Positions 48,197 through 59,122 of a stretch of DNA of 64,000 bases are shown one piece after another. Position 1 is the first letter of the stretch. Each line of letters opens with the position of its first letter. The DNA is from Kluyveromyces lactis (Eukaryota > Ascomycota > Saccharomycetes > Saccharomycetales > Saccharomycetaceae), in the NCBI RefSeq assembly GCF_000002515.2, contig NC_006039.1:1488001-1552000 (forward strand), read 5' to 3'. The notes under the pieces are model-generated. The model did no database searches. It was given only the letters and a program-made list of their open reading frames with translations, and was not told where the DNA came from. The position numbers and the translations under genes were made by a program.

Positions 48197-49555
48197 ATGA
48201 AGTGGATTTACACCTTTATCGCTGCTGTTTCAGCAACAGTTACCTTCCACCCAGAGAATGTTGAATATTCGCTAAGTGCCAAAGAACTTGACCCTGCATC
48301 TCTAGGTATCGATACAGTAAACCAATGGTCCGGGTATCTTGATTATCAGGACAAGAAACACTCATTCTATTGGTTCTTCGAATCTAGGAACGATCCAGCT
48401 AATGATCCTGTGATTCTATATTTGAACGGTGGGCCCGGGTGTTCTTCAATGGACAATTTGTTCTTCGAAACGGGGCCTGCTTCAATTGGGCCTGATTTAA
48501 AACCAATCCATAACCCATATTCATGGAATAATAACGCTTCCATTATATTCCTAGATCAGCCTGTAAACGTCGGATTTTCGTACAGCGAAGAAAGAGTTAA
48601 AACTACAAATGACGCTGCTAGAGACGTTTACAACTTCTTGGATCTATTCTTTACCAAATTTCCCAACTTAACCGCAAACGCTTTCCACATAGCTGGAGAA
48701 TCATATGCTGGTCATTACATTCCTAGAATTGCCCATGAAATTGTCAGTGTTCATAAGGATGATACGAAGTTCAATCTTTCATCAATTGTGATAGGTAACG
48801 GGCTTACAGATCCATTGGTACAGAATCAATACTTTAAACCGATGGCTTGTGGTGAAGGTGGATATCCAGCTATATTAAATCCCAGTAAGTGCCGTACAAT
48901 GTCGGTAAGTAATTTGGCTTGTAAAGGTTTAACCAGTCTTTGCTCTAAAACCAAATTAACCCTGGCGTGCGTATCTGCTTCTACATTTTGCTGGAAATCA
49001 TTGATTCAACCTGCTTTCGATTCTGCTGTGAATCCATGCGATATAAGAGGTCCCTGTGAAGATCCAGAGTCGGGGCTCTGTTGGAAGACCTTAGGATATA
49101 TCCGCTCTTACTTGAACCAAGAATTTGTGCAAGACGCTCTAGGTACGAAAGTGAGCTCGTATAACGGATGTAATACTTCAGTTGGGAGCGACTTCTTCCT
49201 GACGGGTGATAATAGCAGGCCATTCCAGCAATATGTGACCGAACTGCTTGATTTGAACATTCCTGTCTTGATATATGCCGGCGATACAGACTACATATGT
49301 AATTGGTTGGGTAATATGGCGTGGACCGATGCTCTCACATGGAAGGACCATATAAGCTATGAAACGTTACCCTTAAACCCATGGTATAGTTTGAACGGAT
49401 CCGTCCAGTTTGGTGAGGTCAAAAACCACGGACCCTTTACTTTCCTCAGAGTATTCGAAGCAGGTCATACGGTTCCATATTATCAACCACTAGCTACTAT
49501 GGAAATGATCAACAGATGGATCTCGGGGGACCTTTCTTTAGGCTACTCTAACTAA
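48197..49555 (+). CDS. Serine carboxypeptidase, CPY-like, without the long propeptide
   Basis: 452 residues; vacuolar CPY (Prc1) has 532. A signal peptide covers about residues 1-17. Homology to mature CPY starts at residue 29 (KELDPASLGIDTV), leaving about 12 residues where CPY has a 91-residue propeptide with the QRPL vacuolar sorting signal. The catalytic triad is intact: S169 (GESYAGH), D365 (AGDTDYICNW) and H424 (EAGHTVPY), with CPY-like spacing, plus LNGGPGCSS and the substrate-binding cysteine of ICNW. Several N-glycosylation sequons (NNA, NLT, NLS, NTS, NGS) occur. It likely removes C-terminal residues from peptides; without QRPL it may be secreted to the periplasm. A wrongly placed start was considered, but no in-frame extension exists upstream of the ATG that I can see. 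Confidence 0.9.
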   Translation: MKWIYTFIAAVSATVTFHPENVEYSLSAKELDPASLGIDTVNQWSGYLDYQDKKHSFYWFFESRNDPANDPVILYLNGGPGCSSMDNLFFETGPASIGPDLKPIHNPYSWNNNASIIFLDQPVNVGFSYSEERVKTTNDAARDVYNFLDLFFTKFPNLTANAFHIAGESYAGHYIPRIAHEIVSVHKDDTKFNLSSIVIGNGLTDPLVQNQYFKPMACGEGGYPAILNPSKCRTMSVSNLACKGLTSLCSKTKLTLACVSASTFCWKSLIQPAFDSAVNPCDIRGPCEDPESGLCWKTLGYIRSYLNQEFVQDALGTKVSSYNGCNTSVGSDFFLTGDNSRPFQQYVTELLDLNIPVLIYAGDTDYICNWLGNMAWTDALTWKDHISYETLPLNPWYSLNGSVQFGEVKNHGPFTFLRVFEAGHTVPYYQPLATMEMINRWISGDLSLGYSN

Positions 49556-49706
49556 ATATGCTATTATAATGTCAAACACTTTCACGATGATATATACACA
49601 GAACGTATGTATATAAGCAGAACATGCGGAAGGTCGTTATTCTCATTTAGCCCTTTGCAAACTATGTAGAGGCTTTCTCAGAAAAACTAGACTTGATAAT
49701 ATCTAT

Positions 49707-52385
49707 TCATACACGGCCATTCAAACGAATTGATCTTCTTAGACCTTCTCCTAAGATTACTACCTTGTCTTCTTGTTGCAATCTTGTCAAAGCGTTTGAT
49801 AATTCGATACTCTCCACTTTATCTTGCGATTGTTCGTTTATAAGCTTGCTTAGTTCGTTGAAACTTATTGTGTCTGTTGTCCTTTCTGTCAATATCTTTA
49901 AAATTTCTCTCGCCAAGTCTTCAAGCAATTTTCTTTGCACAACCGATTTACCAGTTTGTACAAGGTTCATATCAATTTTACCAGTTTTAGGATCCGTAGC
50001 GTAATCTTTGATGGCAGACTTTATCAGTCTCACTGCTTCTTCCACATCTTCAAGTTCAACTCTTTCACTTAACCTCATCTTAGCATGAGCTTCTGAAAGT
50101 CTAATCATACTTTCTAACTGTCTTGTTGTTGCGGTAATTCTTTTTTCATCTGATCTACTGTCATCACCCATCTTTCTCATACCGACATATGCCCTCACAA
50201 GTTCAGTCTTGGCTGACTCAGTTATTACCGGGTGAATGTTTTGTTTTGCATAGTTGATGTAGGCTGTCAAGAATTCAACTGGTAGAATATCACCTTGAGA
50301 TACAGAATCCGGTCTGTCTTCCAGGTATAAACTGGTTAAATGCTTAGCGAGTTCACGATCAGACGCTTCGTTGACCTTGTCAAGCACTAGATAAACGAGA
50401 TCAAATCTTGATAATAATGGAGGCGGCAAATCAATATTTTCAGTCACAGGAAGATTAGGATTGTACCTAGAGTTGATAGGATTGGCACTAGCCAGAATTG
50501 AAGTTCTAGCATTTAAAGTTGTAATAATACCTGCTTTTGCAATAGAGATTGTTTGTTGTTCCATAACTTCATGTAATACTGATCTAGTATTATCGTTCAT
50601 CTTATCAAATTCATCAATACAACACACACCACCGTCAGAGAGAACTAAAGCACCACTTTCCAACACCAGTTGCTTAGTATCCACATCTCTTGTAACATAA
50701 GCAGTTAAACCAACAGCAGAGGAACCCTTACCCGAAGTGTAAACACCACGAGGAGCAATCTTATGAACATATTGTAAAATTTGAGATTTAGAGGTCGAAG
50801 GATCACCACATAGTAGAATATTAATGTCACCTCTATATCTTCCACCTTTCTTGAAAGTTTTATTAGCACCACCAAAGAGTTGTAATAAGATTCCCTTCTT
50901 GACGTCATCTAACTCGTAAATACTTGGTGCGATGGAACGTGACAAAACATCATAGACATCCGATCGGCGAGCAGTTTCTTTGATCCTCCTAATGTCTTCG
51001 CTACTCAAAGTTCTAATCTCTTCCACATTATCAATCTGGTTCTGCAAGAGTTGTTGTTCAACAGTAGAAGTGTCCACACCGACTCTATCTTTAGCCACCT
51101 TTTGGATATGAACCACATCGATGTATGTCTTGTATAGAGATTTGAGGGCTCTTTGCTTTGGATTCGACCTGATTGGAATAGATCTAAAGATACCTGAAAC
51201 CTCAATTCTATCACCAGCACGACACGAATCAACCAGCTCATCATATACACATAGGGAAACAGAGTGTGGAGTTTGTCCATCAGGGACTAGATCAGGCGTT
51301 TCTTGTAACTTTATCACTTGTCTGTCTTGGAAAGTGCACCTATTGTGAACTAAAACCATGGAGTTTGGGCTATTACAGACCACTCTGGGACATCTCACTG
51401 GTTCTTGAATAATACCACGATCGATCTCAACTTCTACAGTATGATTGCATACGTTACATTTGAAAAATGCAACACTCATATCTGGGATAATAGGTGTGGA
51501 TCTTAGAACTAAACCTTTGATACTCACCAATTTATCAATATCATTAGGATTAAGCTCTCTCATACCCTTTTTGGTTTCCACATTATATGGTCTCACTTTG
51601 AACAACTTCGATTCAATTTCATTCAAGTAACTCTCTAACCCATTATCAAGTGCTAAGGATACCATACAATCTTTAACAGTTTGATCCATAATAGCTATAA
51701 TTTCTTGAGGGTAATAGAGAATCTGATGAAACAACTTTTCAGTATGTTTATAAGCCAGTAAATTTCTGATATCAAGGTTCAAGTTTGAAGTACCGAGTTG
51801 TCTCATTTGATTCAATTGATTCACATAATACAGCTCTTGGTCTGTTGTTTCGTTGATGAAAATCTCCTGATCATCTAGCTCCTTTCTATATTTCAACTTG
51901 AAAGACATCAAAAATTCTCTGAAACTGTTACCACACTCTTGGATCGAAACATTGGTACCCCAGATGATCTTCAAAGGTTGATCAGCAGCTTCAGATGCAG
52001 GTCTCGATGATGATGAAAATCCATTATCCGATGAGGAAAGGTTATTGAAAGTGACAATTCTTCTGGGAGATGATAAGTCAGATGCATTAATTTCGCCTCT
52101 TCTAGATCTAGAGTGTCTTCCCTCTCTTGCACTTGAGGATAGAGAGGATGAATAGTTCAATAGATCAGATCTCAAATTGTTAGATCTTAAACCACTGCTA
52201 CTAGGAGCGGCGCGAGCCGTCTCTTGCGTGGCATTTGACGAAGACGAAGGATAGTGAAACGGAGAAGAGCCTACGCCTCGGTCTTGAGATGCCTGGGAAT
52301 CCTGTGTACCATGAGGAGCTGGAGAAGAGCTAGGATCATAAAACAAATTTGGTGAACTTGGTTGTTGAGCTGGAGGTGAGGACAT
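49707..52385 (-). CDS. MCM4: MCM helicase subunit MCM4 (CDC54)
   Basis: 892 residues (933 in S. cerevisiae). Part of the Mcm2-7 replicative helicase. The N-terminal 150 residues are serine-rich with many SSP/SP motifs, the Cdk/DDK-regulated segment. The OB region contains a zinc finger (FFKCNVCNHT ... RCPRVVC ... CTF). The AAA+ core has Walker A GDPSTSKS (K533), Walker B CIDEFDKM and the arginine finger SRFDLVYLV; a winged-helix domain ends the protein. Acts in the nucleus at origins. In S. cerevisiae it is next to ATP20; the two insertions here separate them. Confidence 0.98.
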   Translation of the reverse strand: MSSPPAQQPSSPNLFYDPSSSPAPHGTQDSQASQDRGVGSSPFHYPSSSSNATQETARAAPSSSGLRSNNLRSDLLNYSSSLSSSAREGRHSRSRRGEINASDLSSPRRIVTFNNLSSSDNGFSSSSRPASEAADQPLKIIWGTNVSIQECGNSFREFLMSFKLKYRKELDDQEIFINETTDQELYYVNQLNQMRQLGTSNLNLDIRNLLAYKHTEKLFHQILYYPQEIIAIMDQTVKDCMVSLALDNGLESYLNEIESKLFKVRPYNVETKKGMRELNPNDIDKLVSIKGLVLRSTPIIPDMSVAFFKCNVCNHTVEVEIDRGIIQEPVRCPRVVCNSPNSMVLVHNRCTFQDRQVIKLQETPDLVPDGQTPHSVSLCVYDELVDSCRAGDRIEVSGIFRSIPIRSNPKQRALKSLYKTYIDVVHIQKVAKDRVGVDTSTVEQQLLQNQIDNVEEIRTLSSEDIRRIKETARRSDVYDVLSRSIAPSIYELDDVKKGILLQLFGGANKTFKKGGRYRGDINILLCGDPSTSKSQILQYVHKIAPRGVYTSGKGSSAVGLTAYVTRDVDTKQLVLESGALVLSDGGVCCIDEFDKMNDNTRSVLHEVMEQQTISIAKAGIITTLNARTSILASANPINSRYNPNLPVTENIDLPPPLLSRFDLVYLVLDKVNEASDRELAKHLTSLYLEDRPDSVSQGDILPVEFLTAYINYAKQNIHPVITESAKTELVRAYVGMRKMGDDSRSDEKRITATTRQLESMIRLSEAHAKMRLSERVELEDVEEAVRLIKSAIKDYATDPKTGKIDMNLVQTGKSVVQRKLLEDLAREILKILTERTTDTISFNELSKLINEQSQDKVESIELSNALTRLQQEDKVVILGEGLRRSIRLNGRV

Positions 52386-52966
52386 AATATTGTTAACCGT
52401 TTGTCTTCCTGTGTTCTATGGATATATACTGCCACTATTATCCAAATGCTAATTCAGCAATTTTATCAAACCTACTAAGCAGCTAAATAATCCTAGGTTC
52501 CCTGATATATCACCTTTCAATTGATAATGTTATCTTGTTTGAGATGCTTTGAGTGAACTAAGTGAAACTCGTTAAGATTTTACACATTTTTGGTTACATA
52601 GTTACATTTCCTAAAGAAGAAAACAGAACAAATTGAAATAAACAAGGTTCTAATGAGCCCTTGCCACCGTTGATAATACCATGGATCCACTCAGCTCAAT
52701 GGTCAGTATCTTCGCCGATCAGAATTGGAGTTGCATTATTTGAAGAGGGAACAATGATCACGTGATGTACAATTGTTCTGTTTTAAAAGAAATTAACCTT
52801 TAAAATGAAATAAAGTGGTAACAAGAACTCTGTCAGAGGCGAGAGATAAGCGAACCACTTTCGCCAGTGTGACTCAATTCTTCTGCACAATATCATTATT
52901 CAACGTGAATTTATTGTACTTTCGTTTAGTTGTGTTTTTGTCCCGTTTGGAAACTGGTAAGAAGTG
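52386..52966. promoter_or_regulatory. MCM4 / GPI13 divergent promoter region
   Basis: 581 bp without a gene. TCACGTGA at 52758-52765 (CACGTG core) lies about 200 bp before GPI13. I find no ACGCGT box or clear Mcm1-type early-cell-cycle box for MCM4. Confidence 0.45.
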
Positions 52967-55900
52967 ATGAATCCCACTGTTAGTGATGAACGAGATCGGG
53001 CAGAGAGAATTAGACTCAGCATAATGGGGCCTCAAACGAGGTCCAGTCGAATGAGCTATCGGATATCAAGGTTCAAGTCTACGCACACTCTGTACATACT
53101 ATTACTTGCTTCTTTGGCTGTATTGCAGTTTATTTCCATAGCATTTTTCGCAAAAGGGTTCCTTTTAACAAGGACGGTGTTGGATAACGTTGCAGAACTT
53201 GATCCCCAGCTTCCCTTCGAAGCTAAATACGATAAGATGGTTTTACTAATAGTGGACGCATTGAGGTTTGATTTCGTTATTCCAGTAGATGAAAATCATG
53301 CCAAGTACAACCCTAATTATCATAACAATTTGAAAGTTCTTTATGAGACGGCCCATAACTCAACGGATTCTGTCTTGTTGAAGTTTTTGGCTGATCCTCC
53401 CACAACTACGCTACAAAGATTAAAGGGATTGACAACAGGTTCCTTGCCTACATTTATAGATGCAGGATCGAATTTCAATGGTGATGTGATCGATGAGGAT
53501 AACTTAATAAAACAGCTTTATCTGCATAACAAGAAAATATTCTTTGCCGGTGATGACACTTGGGATGCCCTATTTAATCCGTATTTGGCTCCAGAAAGTG
53601 TACCATATGAATCCTTGAACGTTTGGGATTTAGACACAGTCGATAATGGGGTTATTTCTTACTTAGAGGAGTATTATTTCAATGAAGAGAAACGGTCTGA
53701 ATACGATATCTTGATCGGACATATGTTAGGAGTTGATCATGTCGGACATAAGTACGGTCCTAATCATTTTACCATGAAGGAAAAACAGCTTCAAGTTGAT
53801 GAGCTATTGCGGAAAATTATAAGCACTGCAGATGATAACACGTTATACGTTGTTATGGGTGATCACGGTATGGACCACACAGGAAACCACGGTGGTGATT
53901 CGCAAGACGAGTTGGAAAGTGTCCTTTGGCTATACGCGAAGAATGCCAACTGGAGTAAGGATTACGACAGTTATAATACTACAGATCTGGGTACTTCATA
54001 TAAGCAAATGAACCAGATTGACCTGGTGCCTACCCTCTCCTTACTATTGGGAATTCCAATTCCATTCAATAATTTGGGTTGGCCGTTGGATGAAATTGCA
54101 AATGACCCTGAAGAATTAACGCTTTACCACAATATATGTCGGAACCAATTAGAGAAATATTTGAGCGTCAGTAACATAATCGGTGCCACTGCTAGACGTG
54201 ATGCGTTGATAAGCGTCGAGAACCACCCAGAGTTTCAACAAATGTTCCTTGAAATTTGTAAAGATTTGTGGGCAAGATTTGATTTCACAAGTATATGCGT
54301 AGGAATAGCACTCATGGCTTTTTCTTTGATATTGTTACTCATTATAATCAAGTTGATACCTTCGATAGTTGTTGGCCAGATGGTTGGTGATTTCGTTGGT
54401 TGTGTCGTAGTCATTTCGGCAATATCAAATGTCAGCTTCCAAGGTATCTACCAAGTGTTACATCAACCAGCATTTTTGGATAATTCTCTTTGGTGCTCTG
54501 CTTTTGCTACTTCTGTTGGAATTATTTTGGGAGTGTTCATCCCTATATTTGATCGCTATAGTGTCCAATGGTTATGTTTACGTTTGGTTGAAGAACTATC
54601 CGATTATTGGTCAAGAATAGCGACCTTATTCATCACATTGCACGCCCTTCTGTTTACCTCTAATTCATTTACCATTTGGGAAGATAGGATTGTCGCTTTC
54701 TTGCTAACCACTTTTGGTATGCTAACATTATATGAATTCGCGTTCCTACCGCAAAGACACTCAACAGCTGCTATTTTATCTGGAGCCGGAGAAAAACAAG
54801 GGACTTTATCCGGTAAATCTGTGGGCGAATCTAATTCAGATTCTTTACCGCTGGGCAGATTCGCAAGGATATTAGGTGGGTATCATTCTATTGTGTTGGT
54901 TCTATGCACAAGACTCTCTTCCATGATTACTATTTGCCGTGAAGAACAAGGACCATATTGCACGCCAACGTTTACTATCTCCAATAACTATTCATACTAT
55001 ACCATGTTGGGGTGTTTATTTTTAATTCCTGCAATCCCTTCTTGTATTAAGGGTTATTACAACGTATGCTCATCTTATCAAGCAGCAGCACCGATCTGGA
55101 TCGGGTTGATTCTAAAGGGTTCTTTGTTTGCGAGTTTCACATACTGGTCTTTACTGACAATAGAAAATAAATTCGAAGATTTAGCATGGGACCTAACTAT
55201 CTGGAAATATACTATATCTCGTATTATTGTCGGTATATCGTTAATTGCCTGTAATATTGGCTGGATGAAAGGGCCCCTATGTGTTAAACTAAACATCCAT
55301 AATACAGACTTGAAATCTCAACAGGCCACAATCTTAGGTTACTCTAACGTCTATGGATCCCAATACTTTCTATTGGTCATAAACTTTTTGATGGCTATCA
55401 TGCTTTTCAATAAGCCATTAGGTCAACTATCAATATTCTTAATGTGCAACCAATTACTTTCTATCATTGAAATATGTGACCTACTCAAAGTAAAAGAGAG
55501 TTTAATCGGACCCGTTGCCCTTGGTTTACTAGCGTATCAACAGTTTTTCAGTACTGGGCATCAAGCGACAATTCCATCAGTTCAATGGGATATGGGTTTC
55601 ATTTTAACAGAAAAGATCATTTTTCCTTGGACACACCTTGGGATTGTATTGAATACCTTTGGGCCATTCATATTGGTAGCGCTTTCCGTGGCCTTATTAA
55701 CTCTTTGGAAGCAACCGCCAAGTGTCTTACAACCACAAACAATTCTTGCAAGAATTGTTTCGAATTCCGGTACTTTGTTGATATATAACAGTGTTCTATG
55801 TTTGAGCAGTTTTGTTTGGGTGACGCATTTCAGAAGACACCTAATGGTGTGGAAAATATTCTGTCCTCGATTCCTATTTGCATCATTATGTTTGATAGTA

Positions 55901-55984
55901 AGTCAACTCGTTGTAACATTTATTACTATTGGTTTTGCAAGTTCTAGACTAATCAGGCAGATAAGTCAATTGTTTTCAAAATAA
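52967..55984 (+). CDS. GPI13: GPI ethanolamine-phosphate transferase 3 (GPI13)
   Basis: 1005 residues from the ATG at 52967 (the open frame begins one codon earlier at GTG); S. cerevisiae 1017. Adds ethanolamine phosphate to the third mannose of the GPI anchor precursor in the ER, the site later joined to protein; the human homologue is PIG-O. One N-terminal membrane helix (about 41-63), then a luminal alkaline-phosphatase-fold domain: LIVDALRFDF (D97, the metal/nucleophile region), GVDHVGHKYGPNH and MGDHGMDHTGNHGGDSQDE with the metal histidines and aspartates. About 14 membrane helices follow from residue 440 on. Single-copy essential gene in yeasts. Confidence 0.96.
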   Translation: MNPTVSDERDRAERIRLSIMGPQTRSSRMSYRISRFKSTHTLYILLLASLAVLQFISIAFFAKGFLLTRTVLDNVAELDPQLPFEAKYDKMVLLIVDALRFDFVIPVDENHAKYNPNYHNNLKVLYETAHNSTDSVLLKFLADPPTTTLQRLKGLTTGSLPTFIDAGSNFNGDVIDEDNLIKQLYLHNKKIFFAGDDTWDALFNPYLAPESVPYESLNVWDLDTVDNGVISYLEEYYFNEEKRSEYDILIGHMLGVDHVGHKYGPNHFTMKEKQLQVDELLRKIISTADDNTLYVVMGDHGMDHTGNHGGDSQDELESVLWLYAKNANWSKDYDSYNTTDLGTSYKQMNQIDLVPTLSLLLGIPIPFNNLGWPLDEIANDPEELTLYHNICRNQLEKYLSVSNIIGATARRDALISVENHPEFQQMFLEICKDLWARFDFTSICVGIALMAFSLILLLIIIKLIPSIVVGQMVGDFVGCVVVISAISNVSFQGIYQVLHQPAFLDNSLWCSAFATSVGIILGVFIPIFDRYSVQWLCLRLVEELSDYWSRIATLFITLHALLFTSNSFTIWEDRIVAFLLTTFGMLTLYEFAFLPQRHSTAAILSGAGEKQGTLSGKSVGESNSDSLPLGRFARILGGYHSIVLVLCTRLSSMITICREEQGPYCTPTFTISNNYSYYTMLGCLFLIPAIPSCIKGYYNVCSSYQAAAPIWIGLILKGSLFASFTYWSLLTIENKFEDLAWDLTIWKYTISRIIVGISLIACNIGWMKGPLCVKLNIHNTDLKSQQATILGYSNVYGSQYFLLVINFLMAIMLFNKPLGQLSIFLMCNQLLSIIEICDLLKVKESLIGPVALGLLAYQQFFSTGHQATIPSVQWDMGFILTEKIIFPWTHLGIVLNTFGPFILVALSVALLTLWKQPPSVLQPQTILARIVSNSGTLLIYNSVLCLSSFVWVTHFRRHLMVWKIFCPRFLFASLCLIVSQLVVTFITIGFASSRLIRQISQLFSK

Positions 55985-56403
55985 ACCTTACTCGAAACCA
56001 ATATAGTAGGAACTCTCTTAATGTATAAATAAATTTATTTATTTATTTATGCGAGATGGACACGGACGATTCGTATGTGTCGTTTTGAAGAGGCCTGTTT
56101 TATTTGATTTGCATTCAATATCTCGCGAAATTTTTGGTTGATAATTGGGAGAATAAATAATTTATAGATATTATACAGATGTATTAATTATTGTACAGTA
56201 ACATTTATGCACAAAAATGGTATTGCCGAGGACTATGCCGTTCCAATCAATTGGAATTGATTCATGATTTGTAATATAACCTTAAAAACCAGCCAACAGA
56301 TAAGAAATGATGAGAATTAGATAGGATGAATGATGAATAATGACAAAAAAATAAGCAAAAAAGACACATTAGAATGGATACCCGATCGCCATTAGTAAGG
56401 CGA
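55985..56403. other. Convergent gap, GPI13 / RLI1
   Basis: 419 bp, AT-rich; an ATTT tandem near 56034-56050 and TATA/TACATA-like 3'-end signals. No gene or RNA visible. Confidence 0.5.
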
Positions 56404-58227
56404 TTAAACACCATTGTGGTCTAAGAAGAAATAGTTACCAGATGACTTTTGTTCTTTATCCATTTGGGAGTCTAATTTATTGATTCTTGGTCTGAAAGAG
56501 GTTGGATCTCTTCTGAAGGTAACGTTCAAGTTCTTTAAGAATTTGTTACAACCAGTCAACAAACTTTCTGGAGCTCTAGCGAAAGCTTGCTTAGATGGGA
56601 TACCATCGAACACGATGACTTTATCGGCCAAATATGTAGCCATGATAAAATCGTGCTCGACGATGAATGCAGTTTTCTTATTATGCAAGATGAAACGTCT
56701 GATAACTTTAGAACAAATGATACGTTGTTCAGAATCTAAGTAGGCAGATGGTTCATCAATCAAGTAAATGTCAGCATTCATACCCAAAGAAAGCACAATA
56801 GCCACTCTCTGTAATTCACCACCAGACAAATGCTGAACTTCTTGATCAATGATATCATCGATTTTCAAAGGCTTAACGACATCAGTTTGGAACTGTGGGT
56901 TCAAGAATTGTGCTCTAATTCTCTTAAAGAACAATTGACGCACAGTACCAGTGAACTTTGGAGCAATCTTCTGGGGCTTCATTGAAACGTTCAACTTAGG
57001 AATATCTTGACCATCATCAGCAGGAATAGCACCTGCAAGAAGTTTAATTAATGTTGTCTTACCAGTACCGTTTTCACCCATCATAACCAAGATTTGAGAA
57101 TCGGAGAATTCACCTGCTTCAACGGTTAGAGAGAAATCACCTTGTGTACGTTTCATATCTGGGTAAGTGAATGCACGGCTTGCATCGGCTTCCAATTCAT
57201 CACCAGCATCAGCCATACGGAATTGTAGCGCTTCAGTTCTGAAACGCAAATTTTCAGACGGAATGTGACCATCTAAGAATATATTAATACCTTCACGGAC
57301 AGAAGATGGTAAAGTAACAACACCATAAACAGAAGGCACACCATAAATAATACAAACAAAATCCGACAAATAATCTAGCACCGATAAATCGTGCTCCACA
57401 CAGATAACGTATGTGGTTGGATTCAATAGAGATCTGATAATTAAAGCAGCGTTCAAACGTTGCTTAACATCCAAATAAGAAGAAGGTTCATCGAACATAT
57501 AAACATCTGCTTCCTGAACACAAGACATACCGATAGCAAATCTTTGCAATTCACCACCTGAAAGGGCAGAGACTTCTCTGTTCAAAACATTCTTTAACTG
57601 TAAGATATCGATATACCTCTTAGCATCATCTTTTGATTTCTCCAATCTCAATTTCAACAACTCGCCAACTTTTTGGACGGGGCCCTTAATGGCACGAGGA
57701 ATGTTATCCACATATTGTGGCTTGATGATAGCTTTGATATCATCTTCCAACATCTTAGTGAAATAGTTCTGCAATTCAGAACCACGGAAATATTTAATGA
57801 TCTCTTGCCATTCTGGAGGATCTTCGAAACGACCAAGGTTAGGCTTTTGCTTACCTGCCAAGATCTTCAATGCAGTAGACTTACCAATACCGTTGGTACC
57901 GACAAGACCCAAAACCTGACCCGGTCTTGGAGTGGGCAAACGATGCAACTTGAAAGAGTTTGCCGAATAACGATGTGTCACTTGAGAATCTAAATTCGTT
58001 GGCAAATTGATGATTTGAATAGCATCAAATGGACACTTTTTAACACAAATACCACAACCGATACACAAATTTTCAGAGATAAACGCAATCTTGGAAGTAG
58101 GCATCACTTCTATACATAACTTACCAGTCTTAACCACGGGACAAGATCTCTTACATTCCTGACGACATTTCTTTGGCTTACACTTATCCTCGCTGACAAT
58201 AGCGATACGAGTATTTTTCGATGACAT
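56404..58227 (-). CDS. RLI1: ABCE1 ribosome-recycling factor RLI1
   Basis: 607 residues (608 in S. cerevisiae). Fe-S ABC ATPase that splits ribosomes after termination and helps initiation and 40S export. The N-terminal domain holds two 4Fe-4S clusters: cysteines 16, 21, 25, 29 and 55, 58, 61, 65. ATPase 1: GTNGIGKST (K116), [23 protein letters not shown]. ATPase 2: [32 protein letters not shown], with the hinge and the C-terminal [14 protein letters not shown]. Strong codon bias agrees with its high expression. All key residues are present. Confidence 0.99.
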   Translation of the reverse strand: MSSKNTRIAIVSEDKCKPKKCRQECKRSCPVVKTGKLCIEVMPTSKIAFISENLCIGCGICVKKCPFDAIQIINLPTNLDSQVTHRYSANSFKLHRLPTPRPGQVLGLVGTNGIGKSTALKILAGKQKPNLGRFEDPPEWQEIIKYFRGSELQNYFTKMLEDDIKAIIKPQYVDNIPRAIKGPVQKVGELLKLRLEKSKDDAKRYIDILQLKNVLNREVSALSGGELQRFAIGMSCVQEADVYMFDEPSSYLDVKQRLNAALIIRSLLNPTTYVICVEHDLSVLDYLSDFVCIIYGVPSVYGVVTLPSSVREGINIFLDGHIPSENLRFRTEALQFRMADAGDELEADASRAFTYPDMKRTQGDFSLTVEAGEFSDSQILVMMGENGTGKTTLIKLLAGAIPADDGQDIPKLNVSMKPQKIAPKFTGTVRQLFFKRIRAQFLNPQFQTDVVKPLKIDDIIDQEVQHLSGGELQRVAIVLSLGMNADIYLIDEPSAYLDSEQRIICSKVIRRFILHNKKTAFIVEHDFIMATYLADKVIVFDGIPSKQAFARAPESLLTGCNKFLKNLNVTFRRDPTSFRPRINKLDSQMDKEQKSSGNYFFLDHNGV

Positions 58228-58433
58228 TTTTTTTGGTACTATGAGTTTGTTTTGTGTTTCTATGATTGAATTAAAATTCAGGTACTTCCCAGTATCCGTT
58301 CTCTATCAATAAAAATGTTGGGAGTTGGAGCGTAAAGATTCCGTAAATGTATATTGTTTATGCCCTTGCTAGTGGGAGACGCTGTAGTTTATAAACCTTC
58401 CTGATTCCTTGCTTTGCAATTGACCTAGGATAG

Positions 58434-58473
58434 ATTAGGACAGATTAAAATATAAATTAGGATGGATTAAAAT
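58434..58473. repeat. Two imperfect 18-bp direct repeats
   Basis: ATTAGGACAGATTAAAAT (58434-58451) and ATTAGGATGGATTAAAAT (58456-58473) match at 16 of 18 bases. Confidence 0.85.
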
Positions 58474-58818
58474 CAGATTAATAATATCCTTCTGTATCCG
58501 AAATAAATAGTTTTAAGAGTAGTCTTATATCAAACTCTTCTCACCAGCCTTGAAACCGTATTCTCTAGTCTGTGCTTCTAAAACAAAAAAAAACTCTTTA
58601 AAAAAACGAATACCACTACTAAAGAATCAGAACCTATTACTTATTGAGATACAAGTAATCAAATTATAAGTACAACTGAATTAAAGCAAACTAAAACAAG
58701 TGAAATAACTTTATATTTTAAAACCTTTACCATTGTTTTCATACAGATAAAGCTTGGAAATTGTTATTGTTCCATTCTCGTTTTCTCGATGAGATGAGCT
58801 TTGTGAAATTTTTCAGTG

Positions 58819-58842
58819 AAAAAAAAAAAAAAAATTTTTTTT
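58819..58842. repeat. Poly(dA:dT) tract A16T8
   Basis: A stiff A-run followed by a T-run, the sort of sequence that keeps promoters nucleosome-free in yeast; 50 bp upstream of the TATATAAA element. Confidence 0.85.
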
Positions 58843-59090
58843 GGTGATGAAAGGATTAGTTAATTATCGTTTAGAGTGATGTGATATGAATATATAAAGA
58901 AAGCCGGCTTGAGATCTTGTTTTCTCTTCTTTGGATATCACTTTTCGGGGAATCATTTTTCCGGAACTTGGGCGGTTAAATCATGTCGAAGAAGCAAGGG
59001 TAGATTTGGGCGGGAAAGTGCCACTATGGTGGGAATTTCCCTGGAGTTATGTCATTGTGGTTGATTCAGGGGTGTCTCTCCGGTGTGGGC

Positions 59091-59122
59091 TCGCGTTGCC
59101 CATTTTTCAATGGGCAACGCGA
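59091..59122. other. Perfect 14-bp GC-rich hairpin with TTTC loop
   Basis: TCGCGTTGCCCATT (59091-59104), loop TTTC, AATGGGCAACGCGA (59109-59122): no mismatch. It is the strongest local inverted repeat I found outside the tRNA. A second, smaller one (CCCGTACT 59224-59231, loop CGATT, AGTACGGG 59237-59244) lies 100 bp downstream. They may belong to a noncoding RNA or to a long CHD1 leader. Confidence 0.85.

Larger units (their letters stand above)
58228..58930. promoter_or_regulatory. RLI1 upstream region and possible second promoter
   Basis: No gene visible. A direct repeat lies at 58434-58473, an A16T8 tract at 58819-58842 and TATATAAA at 58891-58898 pointing rightwards, so transcription toward CHD1 could begin near 58930, almost 1 kb before the CHD1 ATG. 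Confidence 0.45.
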
